Source: Pseudovirgaria hyperparasitica
Lineage: Eukaryota > Ascomycota > Dothideomycetes > Acrospermales > Acrospermaceae
Direction of reading: 5' to 3'
Assembly (NCBI RefSeq): GCF_010093815.1
Contig: NW_022985573.1
Location: 63,685-127,684 of the forward strand
Length of the DNA stretch: 64,000 nt
Shown: piece by piece, positions 25,730 through 37,050 of the stretch
How the letters are laid out: every line of letters starts with the position of its first letter
How positions within the stretch are numbered: the stretch's first letter is position 1
Notes under the pieces: generated by a model
Seen by the model: only the letters and a program-made list of their open reading frames with translations
Told to the model about the DNA's origin: nothing
The model's database searches: none
Made by a program: the position numbers and the translations under genes

Positions 25730-26624
25730 CTTTGTTAGTCAAGCTTCAATGACAAATATCATTTCCTACAGGATTGAGGTCCCCTCCATGACAGGGTACA
25801 CTTCTCCTCTTATCGTCGTCGTGGATTATTTGGTCCTTCAATGTCAACCTCTATGCTACTAGCTGTGGTAATATCCGAGTGGATGGTCGTAGAGCTGCTA
25901 GCCTTCGAATTGTGGGACATGTTGCTCGCAAAGCTGTCTTCTTGCATTATCCCCCGCAAGGTTGTGTTGCTACTATTATCCTGTGCCGTGTCCATTTTGT
26001 CGCGGAGAAAAGGCTTAGTATTAGTATGGGAGCCGGGAGGCTGTCTATTTAAAGACCCGACCGACATCGGCGATTATGTGAAGAGATTGTGGTCCGAGAA
26101 GTAGAAGGAAAAAGAAAAATACAGACATGCGGAGTGAATAAAGTACTACCGGAAGGACAAGCAAGATTGGTTTGCTTGTTGCGAGTTGCACAAAGTGGGG
26201 CGGCATCCGCCTTCAGTTACGTCTTTCCTAAGCTAGAATGAATAAAGCCAACGGTTGTGACTTGAGACCAAACACGAAACGCAATATGGCTAAAAAGAAC
26301 GTAACAGATTTGTTGAAAACATGTATTTATCATGTTCTTCTATCTTTATCAGTTCTTTAAAATAATGCAATAGGTTTGTCTTTGTAAAGCATGTTGCAGC
26401 TTGGCTGTTTGATGTCAGGTATACCACAAGAAACGATGGTACAAGTGTCGTAAGCAAGCCGAGATCTTGAAACAATATCTACCGGACAAACAAATAACGC
26501 TGACAGATACGACCGTCAGACTGTATTCTAGGCCATGTAGCAATAATAGATAAGAATAGATCTCACGGACGTCTTGGGTCCATTGTAGGTGAAGAAAGAG
26601 GTTAACTTCAAGACCAGGCTCGTC
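25730..26624. other. Intergenic region between two divergent genes
   Basis: Presumably holds both promoters. An 85-codon minus-strand ORF at 25810-26067 begins MSVGSLNRQPPG, is Ser/Thr-rich and ends in RRR. It has no recognisable domain and a competing plus-strand ORF, so it is not called as a gene. Confidence 0.4.
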
Positions 26625-27469
26625 ATGGATGATCGTGAAGACAGCTTCATTTCTCTCTATGATCGGGTAGAGCACGGCCCCCCCATTATTATACCACGAC
26701 TAGCCCCTGGGCTGAAAGACAAAAAGCATCATACCCACAAAACAACAGCACAACACTATGGGGCGCAATTCGCACCTTTATCGTGGTCGAGGGCTGATTA
26801 CAGCTGGAAGTCTAGCTACCAAGACGAGAAGATGAAATATGTCTCGGTGGCAGGCAAAATTGAACAGCCACTCTACAACGAAAGCGACGTCGTTTTTGCA
26901 GGAGCCCTTTACATCGTCCATCCTGTAGTTCAGGCCCTGAACCTCATCTACCCCAAGGCGACTTTTACCGTCATGTCAGACTACGATCTAAGCCACTACT
27001 TCGTCGACGTCATGCTCGCGTATATAGATAGTAGTGGCGAATCTAAGCTGTTCGCTTTGCTTGAATCAAAACGACATGGTTCAATCGACGTAGAGGAATG
27101 GTTGGATGCCATGGATAATAGGCCGAACCAACCGATACCACCGCAACGAAAGCGCCAAAGACGACACCCACAAGGAAGTACTCCACCGTCAAGAAACAGA
27201 AGTCTATTCGGGTCAAATTCCAGCAAAATCATTAACCAGCTGACAGGTATGCGAAACTCTTCGGTCTACCCCGTGTCTATGTTGGCGTGACGGATTGGAC
27301 AAACGCGTGGATTGGACAGCTGCACATTGCTGATGATGAACCTTCCAAGGCACGTGGTACTCTTATGTCTACCAGAAGTGGTGGAAAGGAAAGGGCTATA
27401 AAGACTGTACTTGCATGGGCGATAGAGGCATATGAACATGTGAACAAGGAGAACGGACAGCGAAAGTAA
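26625..27469 (+). CDS. Fungal protein with possible PD-(D/E)XK-like nuclease fold, split over two frames
   Basis: The first frame (ATG at 26625; open to 27290) encodes a core ending FVDVMLAYID...LFALLESKR. This spacing of Asp and E-x-K on adjacent strands is typical of PD-(D/E)XK folds. The second frame (about 27130-27469) continues with KSIRVKF, DRYAKLFGLPRVYVGVTDW and NAWIGQL, and ends GQRK. Both halves look coding, so the gene either has a frameshift in the low-complexity stretch at about 27,110-27,200 or an intron not recognised here. A TAA at about 27,232 also interrupts the second frame. The nuclease assignment is inference from motif spacing only. The gene is divergent from the kinase-like gene upstream. 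Confidence 0.45.
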
Positions 27470-28601
27470 TGTTACCACTAACGTTTGAATCCTTCCTATC
27501 ATAGAGGCATATAGTGATATCAATAGATAAAATCGTAATAATGAGATATTAAGCTACATAGAGGAATGTGGCATTTGACTCAAGGAGACTATTGTTGTCT
27601 GAAGTGGAGAGCACTCTACGGAGAGGGTAATGGGTGCAGTGGTGAATTCGCCGTATAGACTTGTACTAGATACATGACATACTTGTGTGGTTAGACAACG
27701 GTAGGTGGCGATAGTCGAAGATGGAACAAGACTCATCCCCATGTTCACCCTCAGCACAAGGAGAGAACGCTTATTATGAATCTTCTACCCTTCCATACCC
27801 ATAATCATATGCACATGGCATTCATACCCACACATCTCTTCTTAGCCTTAAACTTCTTTTCGCATTTTAAGAATTGCAAGCCCATGTCTCTACCTTCCGA
27901 TATTGTATGATGGCAAAAGGGAGAGATTAAAAGGAAAGAAGATGTCTTGGAGCAGATTGTAAACTATTGTGTGTTGGTCCCAAGCTTCTCGTAAAGACGA
28001 TATTTCACATGGCGTCTATCATAGTGTCTGGTGCGCCAAGCTATCACACGGCACCTTCGGCTGTGGTTTGTGACGATAATCTATAACACACTGTTGACGA
28101 GCAGTTCGGAACCTTTCTTGGCAGGTCATAATCAATCACTATGTGCTATAACACACCAGTGAAATGTCGTCCGGCCGTAGGCGTTCGACAGTGACAAGCC
28201 GTGTGGAGGTTCATCTCTGCTCACGCTCTTGACGAAATTTACAATTAGATCAGCTAGCATGGTACCGCCCTAGCCTGCGAATCATGTCATATGTATACTC
28301 GGCCAATGGGAGAGGGGCATATAGTAGACGCCTTGTTCTTGAATAGTATAAAAGAATCGTACCATTTGTCCTGCTAGGAATAGTCCGCTTACATAATATA
28401 CCTAGCCTCGGACCCACGTGACGCGGGCTCTCCCTCCGCAGCCTACAGGATGGATGCTTACCGCTAGGTAAGTCGACGAGCAACGACAAAACCGCACTTC
28501 CACACCAACCCAACGATCATAGCAGCCTGTACCACTATAGACAGCTGTGAAATAATCTTTGAATATCCTACAATCACGCTGCGGCGTCACAGCTTTACTT
28601 G
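27470..28601. other. Intergenic region, no gene seen
   Basis: About 1.1 kb of normal-composition DNA with no ORF of convincing coding character and no clear repeat. It includes the upstream region of the DUF7924-type gene. Confidence 0.5.
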
Positions 28602-30095
28602 ATGGTTAAGAAGCGTACCTTAGACGAGAGTACCAGCGCGCCAGAGGAGCTTGATCCTCCTGTACTCAAGAAACAAAAGAAGGATTCATCACAGTATGGT
28701 ATCGAATGCCGACTTCAAAACGCAAAAGCTCATGATGATAGATTCTGCGCCGCAGCTTTTCAGCAATCTCTTGCAACACCACACTTCCCTTCGCCCAACA
28801 GCCCGAACGAACTCTACCCATCTCTCGATTGCGATAACATCTCCGTCGAATCATCCGCGCCTCTACCTATAACGCGCAATAACCTTGAACGGCTGCACAA
28901 AGAGCTGGAAGAAGGTAGACCTATGTCGGCTTTACCATCGAAAGAGTCAGCGTCGGATACCATGTCAAGCAAGAGTTCGCCTAACGTCTCAGATAACCTG
29001 GCGAAGCTCTCGGCATATGGTATTCTTGTCTGCCACAAGGCCACAATTCCCGCGGATGTGGCGGCGCTTATCAAGTCATTCGAGGAACAGATCCAAGGTC
29101 TCGGGAAGAACACACCGGAAAAGGTGGCAGAGGTCTACCAGCAGGCATACTATTCCAAAAACGAAGACGAGGGAATAAGTTACCTAGCGAAACTTCTACT
29201 CCCTCGAGGGGAAATCGCACACAAGAAAAAAGGGACGTCACTAATTACGACTAAGCCGGAACTCAACCTCAAGGAGACCTGGGTACCCATTACAGGTAGT
29301 AAGACTATCAAGACATACTTTGGATCATTATTCCGACCGAAGCCTGACCACGCTGCCGGATATGTGTCCGCTAGCGACGCAGAACGGGTATCGGTTGCAG
29401 CTCCATTCACTGGCGAGGAGGAGGCTTTGCTAAATCGGTACGTACGACTTGGAATGCATTAATCTAGGAGACCTAATTTTGATAGCATGAAATTGGCCGA
29501 CCAAATACATTTTCCATTCTTCACGGCGCAGTGGAAATCACAAGGCGGAGCCGAATCACACCTACATGCGCGCGTCCAAGGCGCTCGCGATGGCGCTACG
29601 ATCATCAACCACATGAACAAATTCTTCGTTGCGGCTGCTCATAATACTAAGCCGGTTGATACCTGTCACTTTAGCATGACGTGCGATATGGATTCGGTAC
29701 AACTATACGTCCACTGGCGAGATATTAGCAGTGAAGGCTTGGAGCGATATCACATGGAGCTCATTAAAAGAACGTGGCTGGAGGAACCTACCGAAGTGAA
29801 GGACTATAAACGAGTGCTGCGAAACATTGTACATTGGGCAACAACTACTCGGCTCGAAAACATACGGTGCGCGCTTGTAAAGCTGCGCAATGTCAACGCG
29901 AGCCGGCTCCGAAGCACGAGCAACTCCCCAATGAAAAATATGCCTTCAGTCACAGCCTCATCCCCATCATCATCGTCATCCCGAATCCCACCTGTACCCG
30001 CACCAGGTCTCGGAACGTTGCCCACATTTCACCAGCTGAGTCCGCCGTTATCGATCGACGTTGGCGTAAAGAAGAGAAGAATGGATGAGGGCTGA
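28602..30095 (+). CDS. DUF7924-type fungal protein, two exons
   Basis: Exons 28602-29437 and 29486-30095 are joined by a 48-nt intron (GTACGT donor, CTAAT near the 3' end, TAG acceptor), giving 481 residues. The N-terminal half is polar with a basic KKQKK patch that could be a nuclear signal. Exon 2 carries the features I associate with fungal DUF7924: KLADQIHFPFFTAQWKS, then DTCHFSMTCDMDSVQLYVHW, then VKDYKRVLRNIVHWA. Removing the intron joins LLNR to MKLADQ in frame and eliminates the TAA at 29460-29462. The C-terminus is Ser/Pro-rich, ending in KKRRMDEG. The molecular function is unknown. The gene looks intact. A TTG three bases upstream is not a credible start. Confidence 0.75.
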
Positions 30096-31773
30096 TGAAG
30101 AACTGAAGACCCGGTCAGTCTCCGATAGACGTGGGACCAGGCTCTCAATGCTTTTGCATCAGTCATGTTTTTGTCACCATAATAGCGAAGGCATATGCAC
30201 CGCACAGCCCATTATCCAACATGATCGCATCTTGACAGCGTCATGTTAAAGGAGTTCATTCTGGTAGCTCTAGTGCAGTCTAGCCTACAAGTGAAAGAAC
30301 ACGAGGGGACTTTGATAGTGACGGGCCTATCTTTCGCGGAGACCCTACATATTGTCAATCACGCAGATCCGCACCGACACTAGCTAGCCTCTATTAAGAG
30401 TAGGAATTGAGTGATATTATTACATCCTCCGATAATCACAGCCATCCATCCAATTACCATTTCGCCATCATCACGAGATCCAGGCCTACCTCAGGTGAAG
30501 CCATCTGCGATACCTGATGCATTGTCAATTGATCCAAGTACAGGCAGGTAGAATGTTACATTTGATGGACAGGTTCTTGAATCGCTATAGACCACATATT
30601 TTCCAGCCATGCATGCTTTTGTCATAATCTAGATGATGTGCACCCATGGCTAGCATTGCATCCGCTGTTGGTCAAGGACATCCTCGTATGTTTGTACTCC
30701 TCATCGCGTGTCCACCAGGCACCGCCGCCACAGGAGTCCTCAACGAATGGTCTGGAAGCACTGTCATCAATTATAAAGAGGTCTTGTTCACGTTGCGTCG
30801 CATTCTCGCCACGAATCATTCAACCACTTTCGTTCGACCAACTACTCTACGCACCCATCCTTCATGTGCTGATGATGCCCCTGACCATGAAACCTAAGGT
30901 TGGTGCCAGGGCTTGCGCTTCTTTCGCCGCAGGCAACGACGCGCTGAATTCTTCGCGAACGAAGCCAACAGCAGGTTCCGACGGGACAGACGCTTCGACT
31001 TTATCGTGCATCCGGATGAGCATGCGTCTACAGTAGAAATTAGTAAGTCGTGCACTTCCAGCCGAAACGGCTTAACCGTGGGCCCGGTTCGCGTGGGCAC
31101 TGTTGAACTGCTGAATCGCTTCATACAGGCGTCCTGACTCTCCGGCGTGCATGAATACGGAACCGCACACAGACCCAGGGATGAATGCATTGGCCAGCCG
31201 CGTGTCACCAGGTAGAACCCACATACTGACATGATGCGCTTTGACGATTCTTTATTGACTACTTTGGTACCTGGACAGGAACGTGTGCAAGAGTGTACTT
31301 GCTTTGTTGTTTAAGTGCAGATTGGTCTATGACCATCTATGGTACCAGGGAACAACTATTCGATACACATCACGTCGGGGCGTCCACTCATGATGCGTGT
31401 TGTCGCGCCATAGCCATGAGATGCTGGAACGTATTAGGCACTAGCCATGCAGGCAGAGTCTTTTGACATGGATGGGAGCGAGATCCATGGATTGGGTCCG
31501 GAGAAACGTTCACCGGTAACCAGTCTGTCAACGCAAACGTTGCGCGTCGCGATTGTAGACTCCCAGACGCGGTACGACGCGGCAAGCTGGGAACCTGAGG
31601 TGGAAACTTTTGTTTATCATTCATTGTCATTCACTGTTGTTAGCTCCATTCATTTTGCGTTTGTGTCTCTCATTGATCATATCATCACATTCCATCTATC
31701 ATCCCGTCTCTTCCATGTCTATCTTCCATTTCATCTTCCATCTTTCATGTTCCATCTCTTCTATTTTACCATC
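30096..31773. other. Intergenic region with weak ORFs
   Basis: A plus-strand frame from the ATG at 30646 to 31137 (interrupted once by TAA near 30895) encodes a basic polypeptide with RFFRRRQRRAEFF and RFDFIVHPDEHAS. It could be a decayed small gene, but opposing ORFs of similar length exist and no domain is recognised. Otherwise nothing seen. Confidence 0.35.
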
Positions 31774-32014
31774 TTCATCTTCTATCTTCTATCTTCTATC
31801 TTCTATCTTCTATCTTCTATCTTCTATCTTCTATCTTCTATCTTCTATCTTCTATCTTCTATCTTCTATCTNNNNNNNNNNNNNNNNNNNNNNNNNNNNN
31901 NNNNNNNNNNNNNNNNATCTTCTATCTTCTATCTTCTATCTTCTATCTTCTATCTTCTATCTTCTATCTTCTATCTTCTATCTTCTATCTTCTATCTTCT
32001 ATCTTCTATCTTCT
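31774..32014 (+). repeat. Heptanucleotide microsatellite (TATCTTC)n with an assembly gap
   Basis: A nearly uninterrupted array of TATCTTC units, with 45 Ns at 31872-31916 inside it, so its true length is unknown. It creates a long false ORF in all plus-strand frames, because 7 bp is not a multiple of 3 and the unit contains no stop. Confidence 0.97.
31872..31916. other. Assembly gap (45 N)
   Basis: Run of N inside the heptamer repeat, probably collapsed or unresolved repeat copies. Confidence 0.99.
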
Positions 32015-32518
32015 GTCTCTTCCTTCATGCTCATTGTGACCATCGTGCCTTTTTCTTGCCTCCCGTTCTGCTCTTGTCATGCTCGACCTGGTTGGTCGGT
32101 GTCCACGATGCTTACCTTCATCGTTACCACAGCGCATGGCTCACGGGTAGCAGCAGCAACAGCAGCAGCAAGTTGCCTACCGTCCTGCAAACCCAGCTTC
32201 ACCCTGTTTGTCAACGGCCTGCGGAAGTTTGCGACAGGCGCATGGTTCATGATTCATGGTTCATGGTCTATACGCGTCGCATGCGTTATTCGCAGTATGT
32301 AGCTGATCCGGCCGGCTCTGAAGCGTCGTCTCGCCATCCATGCTGCTTTATCTAAACATGCTTCCGCTCACGCTCCGTCAAGACTCTTTTCCACAATCTG
32401 TCTTCCATTACAACCAGTCTGCGCCTTACTGCCTCTCCTCTTGTTTTCCTCCAGGTGCGGCATCACACACACATACACAGCATAGTGCCTCTGCCTGCTT
32501 GTGCACTACTGGACCGTC

Positions 32519-33791
32519 ATGTCCCACTCGGTTCATTTCCCTTCCCCTTCCCCTTCAATGACTCCCATATCAAATGCAGGAGGTGGCGATGAGGTGGTAA
32601 TTGTGGGAGAATTGGAAGGAGCCACTGGACAATCAGTCTTGTCTCCCATTATAAAAGCATTCGACGCCGCCGGTATGCAACCTCAGCTTAGTGCTGTCGT
32701 CTCAGAAGCACCAGCTGTCAACACTGTAGACGCCAGTTCCAATACTCAGAGTGACGCACAAACGGCACCAGAGCTCGCATCCAGGCGTATGTCTGCTTCA
32801 AGTCCCGTATCTGTGGGCCTTCAATTGCTAATCCCCCATACCATCTCAGCCCTTTCACCAAACCCAATAGTCGCCAAAGCAACCGCTCTCCTCAAAACAT
32901 ATCGCGGCCCAGCCGTGCAACCTCAGACATCGCATCACGGCATCAACCAGTCCTTGCCACAACCTCCCTCTATGAGTAATACAGGTACGTCATCCGCTAT
33001 GCCCGTCCATTATCTGCCAGCTATCTGATTCTCTTCAAGACGCCTGTCCTACGACCCAGCCGGATGCGAACGAGCTAGAGCGGACGTTACAGAACATGCA
33101 GCATTTAGAAGCAGTCATTCAGGAGAAAGAGAAGTTGATTGAATCATTGCAAGCACGGCTCGACGCTAAGTATGCTACCATGTCGCATCCGGATGGCACC
33201 TCGCACCAGCCCACGGAGTCCGACGATCCAGTTCTTCTGGACATGTCCACTGTCGGTGATATCGCTCAAATACCATGGATGCCGTCTCATTATAGCAAAC
33301 CTGAATGCTCTGTGCAAACACTGTATGCTCCAAATTATATTCTCGTCGACGATCTGCAACGGTCTGATGTGAAAGAGTATTTGCGAAGTCATGCCAAGGA
33401 AATCCACCCCCCGGAACTAGGGTCAGATGGGCGTCTAAAGCAAAAGGTCGTATGGAAGGCGCTAAGAGAGGACGTCAAAGACATGCAAGAGCATGTCCGT
33501 GATAAGATCCTGAGGGAATTGCCTGCCCTATTCACTGCCCGCGACACCTCCGATGGTACCAACATCAGGCTTGGCTGGACCGGTAGTGAGATGCTAGACA
33601 AAAACCAGAGGCGCAAGATCGCGGAGGCGCTCAAAGAGCGACTAGGAAAGAAAGTACAACATGCAGCAACGAAAAAGTTGTCGGCGGTCAACTCGAAGAT
33701 CACAAAGGTAGTCGATTCGAAGATCACAAAGGCAGTGACGAACAAGATGTCGGCAGTTAAGCAGAAGCACAAATCCAGCTACAGCTCGTAG
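32519..33791 (+). CDS. Orphan protein with central coiled-coil segment, two exons
   Basis: Exons 32519-32984 and 33040-33791 are joined by a 55-nt intron (GTACGT donor, CTGAT branch-like site, CAAG acceptor), giving 405 residues. The N-terminal half is Ser/Pro/Ala-rich and probably disordered. The start of exon 2 (ELERTLQNMQHLEAVIQEKE and on through LIESLQARL) is a clear heptad-type coiled coil. Then comes a compact region with DDLQRSDVKEYLRSHAKEIHPPELG, VVWKALREDVKDMQ and IRLGWTGSEMLDKNQR. The C-terminus is lysine-rich with a repeated SKITK-V motif (NSKITKVVDSKITKAV). I recognise no family. A GTG 18 bases upstream is less likely as a start. No sign of decay. Confidence 0.7.
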
Positions 33792-34320
33792 AAAGGGAAA
33801 GGTATGTCGCCGACCGATCATCTTGACCGCTGCCGCTGCCGCACTTCATCTCTTACACTCCATACCACTCCCCTACAGTATCTATCCCATAGCGTCCCAT
33901 ATCATAATCTCGGTACTTTGTCCTAGGCAGGAGGCACTCACGCCTAAGTAGCTCATACTTGAACAATACACTCTGCTAACCCATTCCCTCTTCTAACCGC
34001 ACTCTACTCTACTTCCCATGTACTAGTCTTTCACATCGCCCTCTAGCCTAAGACACTCACGTCAACTACATTAGCCATCTACCCAATTATATGAGCTCTC
34101 ACCCCGCTACCTGTGTCTGAATTGCCCCAGTCATACTCCGTGTCATTCACATGTTAAAAGTCTCGCCTCTATCCAGAGCGAAGTCTCGGTGCGAGATGGC
34201 GCGCACTCGACGAGGCCATCCCGAGAAACAATTATCTAACAATCAACTCAGATCCTATATGTACCTTCGCTCCTCTCCAATCACCCAACCAGTTATCTCT
34301 CTACCACCAAAACCCTCAAG
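33792..34320. other. Intergenic region, no gene seen
   Basis: Pyrimidine-rich, CACTC/CTCCC-type sequence, probably the 3' flank of the coiled-coil gene and the promoter of the next locus. Confidence 0.5.
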
Positions 34321-34855
34321 ATGGAACCTGCTTTGGCTAATATCATCCCGCTTCCGCCTCTGCCTAAAGTCGTACAATGGTTGCAGTCCACGGTGGCTCT
34401 CACCTACTTGGCTTCCGCCTATCCAAAACCAGGTCTTCTAAACTTTCTTGCTATCGGCATTTGGTTCTTAACCTCTATGATAACCTCGTGAGTCGGCGTG
34501 CTTCAAGTCGCGTACTATATTAGGTAACAGCTGCTCTAGGAAAGTCTATAAGATCCTACGACTTGCGGGCGTCATCAACTTCTTGGCTTCGTAGTAGCCC
34601 TCTCGCCTCCGAAGTAAAGCCTACAAGGGGCTTCGTATCGGCCTTAACAGTCTCCACTTAATACTTGTTTTGCTATTCTTCATCCTGCGGTTGGTCCTAG
34701 AACAAACGCGACATGAAACGCAATCATTCTGCAGCCTTGCTTCTGTCATACGTCAGAACGACATGTGGTACAACAGAAGAATACGGACAAACATGGAGTT
34801 ATGTTCATCCTTCAACTTCGCTTTCACATCATTCAATACCAGCATCATCTCATAG
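34321..34855 (+). pseudogene. Small two-exon membrane protein gene with tandem TAG stops
   Basis: The ATG at 34321 follows CCCTCAAG. Exon 1 (34321-34487) starts MEPALANIIPLPPLPKVVQW and contains one hydrophobic segment (LLNFLAIGIWFLTSMI). A 43-nt intron (GTGAGT at 34488, CAG at 34530) leads in frame to SRKVYKILRLAGVINFLAS, then two consecutive TAG codons at 34592-34597. Beyond them the same frame stays open to 34855 and holds a second membrane-like segment (LHLILVLLFFILRLVL). Either the gene ends at the first TAG (about 76 residues) or it was longer and has been cut by RIP-type changes. The segment around SRKVYKIL loosely resembles SRNVQNLV in the gene at 44.2 kb. Function unknown. Confidence 0.45.
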
Positions 34856-35029
34856 CCTGAGTTACCATCCAACGCTCCAGCTGTACCATCGCATTTCCAA
34901 TGTTATTATGACCTTCTAGCTCTCATACCCTGATTTCATATCCCTTTGACCCTCGTCAGGAGTCTTGAGCTCTCAGACTTTACATTTGCATTGAAATCAA
35001 CCTATCCGCATTCACAAACACCATTAACC

Positions 35030-36970
35030 ATGCCAAAAGGTTCTCCTACTCATCTTCCTTACATCCATAATGGGTATCACTCTACCAATCCCGATCAAGG
35101 CTCTACGGACGATTTCTTCGATGACCACTTACCTCCACCTCCCATTGTCAAACGTCGACGTACAATACGCAGGCCCGACTCATGGGAGAAAAAGTGCGCG
35201 TACAAGACTGGTATGGATGTCGAAGATATGCACAAGAAATCAGGAGCTCCAAGCTCAGCGACACTTGAGCGCGAAGTCATGGCCAATACCGAAGATGATA
35301 GGTCCGAAGGCGAGACTTCACAGCAACCCTCATTGACGTTTAAGCGTATGGCGACTCTCTTGTCTTCTCTACGCTTCGTTGCACGCTTGAAACTAGTACA
35401 GAACGACCGATGGCCAACTAAGTGGACCATACTTGTGACTCTCGCCCTTTACACCCTCTTACTTTCTGCCGTTTTTGAGACTGCTTTTGCATTACTGCCT
35501 CATATGTGCCTTTGGTTGGGACCGGAATGGTCTTGGTGCGCTTGGTACGAGATCTCGGATTTGTCTAGACATTTGCTTCTAATTTTGACTTGGCCAGCAT
35601 GCTGGGTGACTGGGGGTTACTCATCAGCCGCATATTACATCGGGCACGCAGACCGTGAACCTTGGTATCCTTTCACGCCTCAAGCTCTTTTTCCGGGTCG
35701 CGCTCTGTTTGATGCCCAAGCAGCTCTCCATAATGTGTCATGCTATATTCCGTTTGAGTCACGACCAGAGGACCTCGTCCAAGACTGTATCGATAAATAT
35801 CAAGACTTGTATCGACGTCCAGATCTTGAGCTACAAATTGGACGAATCGACCACGTAATGCGCTTACCAGACTGCCGGAACGGTCATCTCATGATTGTAC
35901 TCAGCGCCTTAGAGATGCTGGCTCCGCTACGAGACTCATGGAACGAAACAGGGGCATGTGCTCGTGAAGCCAGCCGTCGTATCACCACCTCCCAGCAGGA
36001 CTTCGGCATATCGAATAATCGAGAAGACCTGGATGTTGAAGTTAAACACTTTCTGTCTCGCCTGCTCCAAAGGCCTTACTCCGTTGCAACTATCATTCAG
36101 GAAGTCTGGCGGCTTCAAAATGTCCTGCGTCAGCAACGGCCCTGCTCGGGCGCTAATATAGGACAGCTTGTTCACCTCACAGATCGACTCCTGGTCCAGG
36201 AGTCTATCGACTTTGGACGGGCTCACAAAATTATAGATACATACCTCTCTAGTCTGCGAGAGCAGCGCGAAATGCTTTCACAGAATCCTAATGCGTCTGG
36301 AGCATGCGATTCTACAATCGTGAACAACCTCATTGCCCATCGAAACCAGTTCTTGCATGACCTAACGTCGCTAGAGCGCATTAATCTGCACATAGGGCTC
36401 TATGACACAGATACAGACTCTGCTCGTGCGACTGTGAGCTCTCCGTCGGCCGCCAAACACGAACCTCGAGTAGGTGATCATGCATTGAAGAACGACAGAA
36501 CGCCGCTTCTACGTACTATCACACCGATGTTAGATCATGGAACCTCTCTAAATCAGAAGCCACACACTTCCACCGTGCCACGCGAGAGGTCGAACGAAGA
36601 CAAGTTACGAAGCGACATCATACCGCTCTCAAAACAATCAGCATTTCATAGTGATGACTGTAATCAGGTCTACAACCAACTTCAAGATTCAAGCATACTT
36701 CGTTCTCAAACGGCTTTATCAGCGAACGACCTACCAGAGTGAGTTCCCAAGACTATCCCTTTGAACTATGATCTGATCAGACCTCCAAGCACTCCCTTTT
36801 CGATGGCGAATACAGAACAGCAAGGTCTGAAAGACTTTGGTGCGCCAGCCACTCGATATCCGTCTCAATCCCGAGCTACAAATACGTTGGACGATCTGCT
36901 TTGCGTAGATGAGGATGCGCCTGGAATTGAACTAAAGACGGCCGACACAAGTAGAGAGTATACAGGTTAG
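35030..36970 (+). CDS. Orphan two-pass membrane protein with ALHN-x-C motif; possibly 5' half of a larger gene
   Basis: The ATG at 35030 (ACCATGCC context) is preferred to an ATG-less upstream extension. Exon 1 runs to 36738. A 42-nt intron (GTGAGT to CAG, 36739-36780) joins exon 2, which is open to 36970. Residues 1-115 are polar with a KRRRTIRR patch. Hydrophobic segments lie at about 131-152 (WTILVTLALYTLLLSAVF) and 180-203. The motif ALHNVSCYI is at 232-240, followed by a long helical, probably soluble domain with VLSALEMLAPL and NNLIAHRNQFLHDL. The minus-strand protein at 41.2-42.7 kb has the same order of features, including ALHNQTCFI. The next ORF begins 80 bp downstream, too close for a separate fungal promoter. 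A GTTAGT donor at 36966 and CAG acceptor at 37108 would fuse both in frame. Function unknown. Confidence 0.65.
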
Positions 36971-37050
36971 TTCGCCTTTCGCCTTTCGCCATACAGCCTA
37001 GTCACAAGTCATCACTGCATACATCCACGCAGGTACCAGATGCTTAGTTT

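Noticed and set aside
30646-31137. Small basic protein gene
   Set aside because: Interrupted by a stop, no domain, and equally long ORFs run on the other strand; kept only as a note.
31447-32355. 302-codon plus-strand ORF
   Set aside because: Made by the heptamer microsatellite and the N gap; no coding character outside it.
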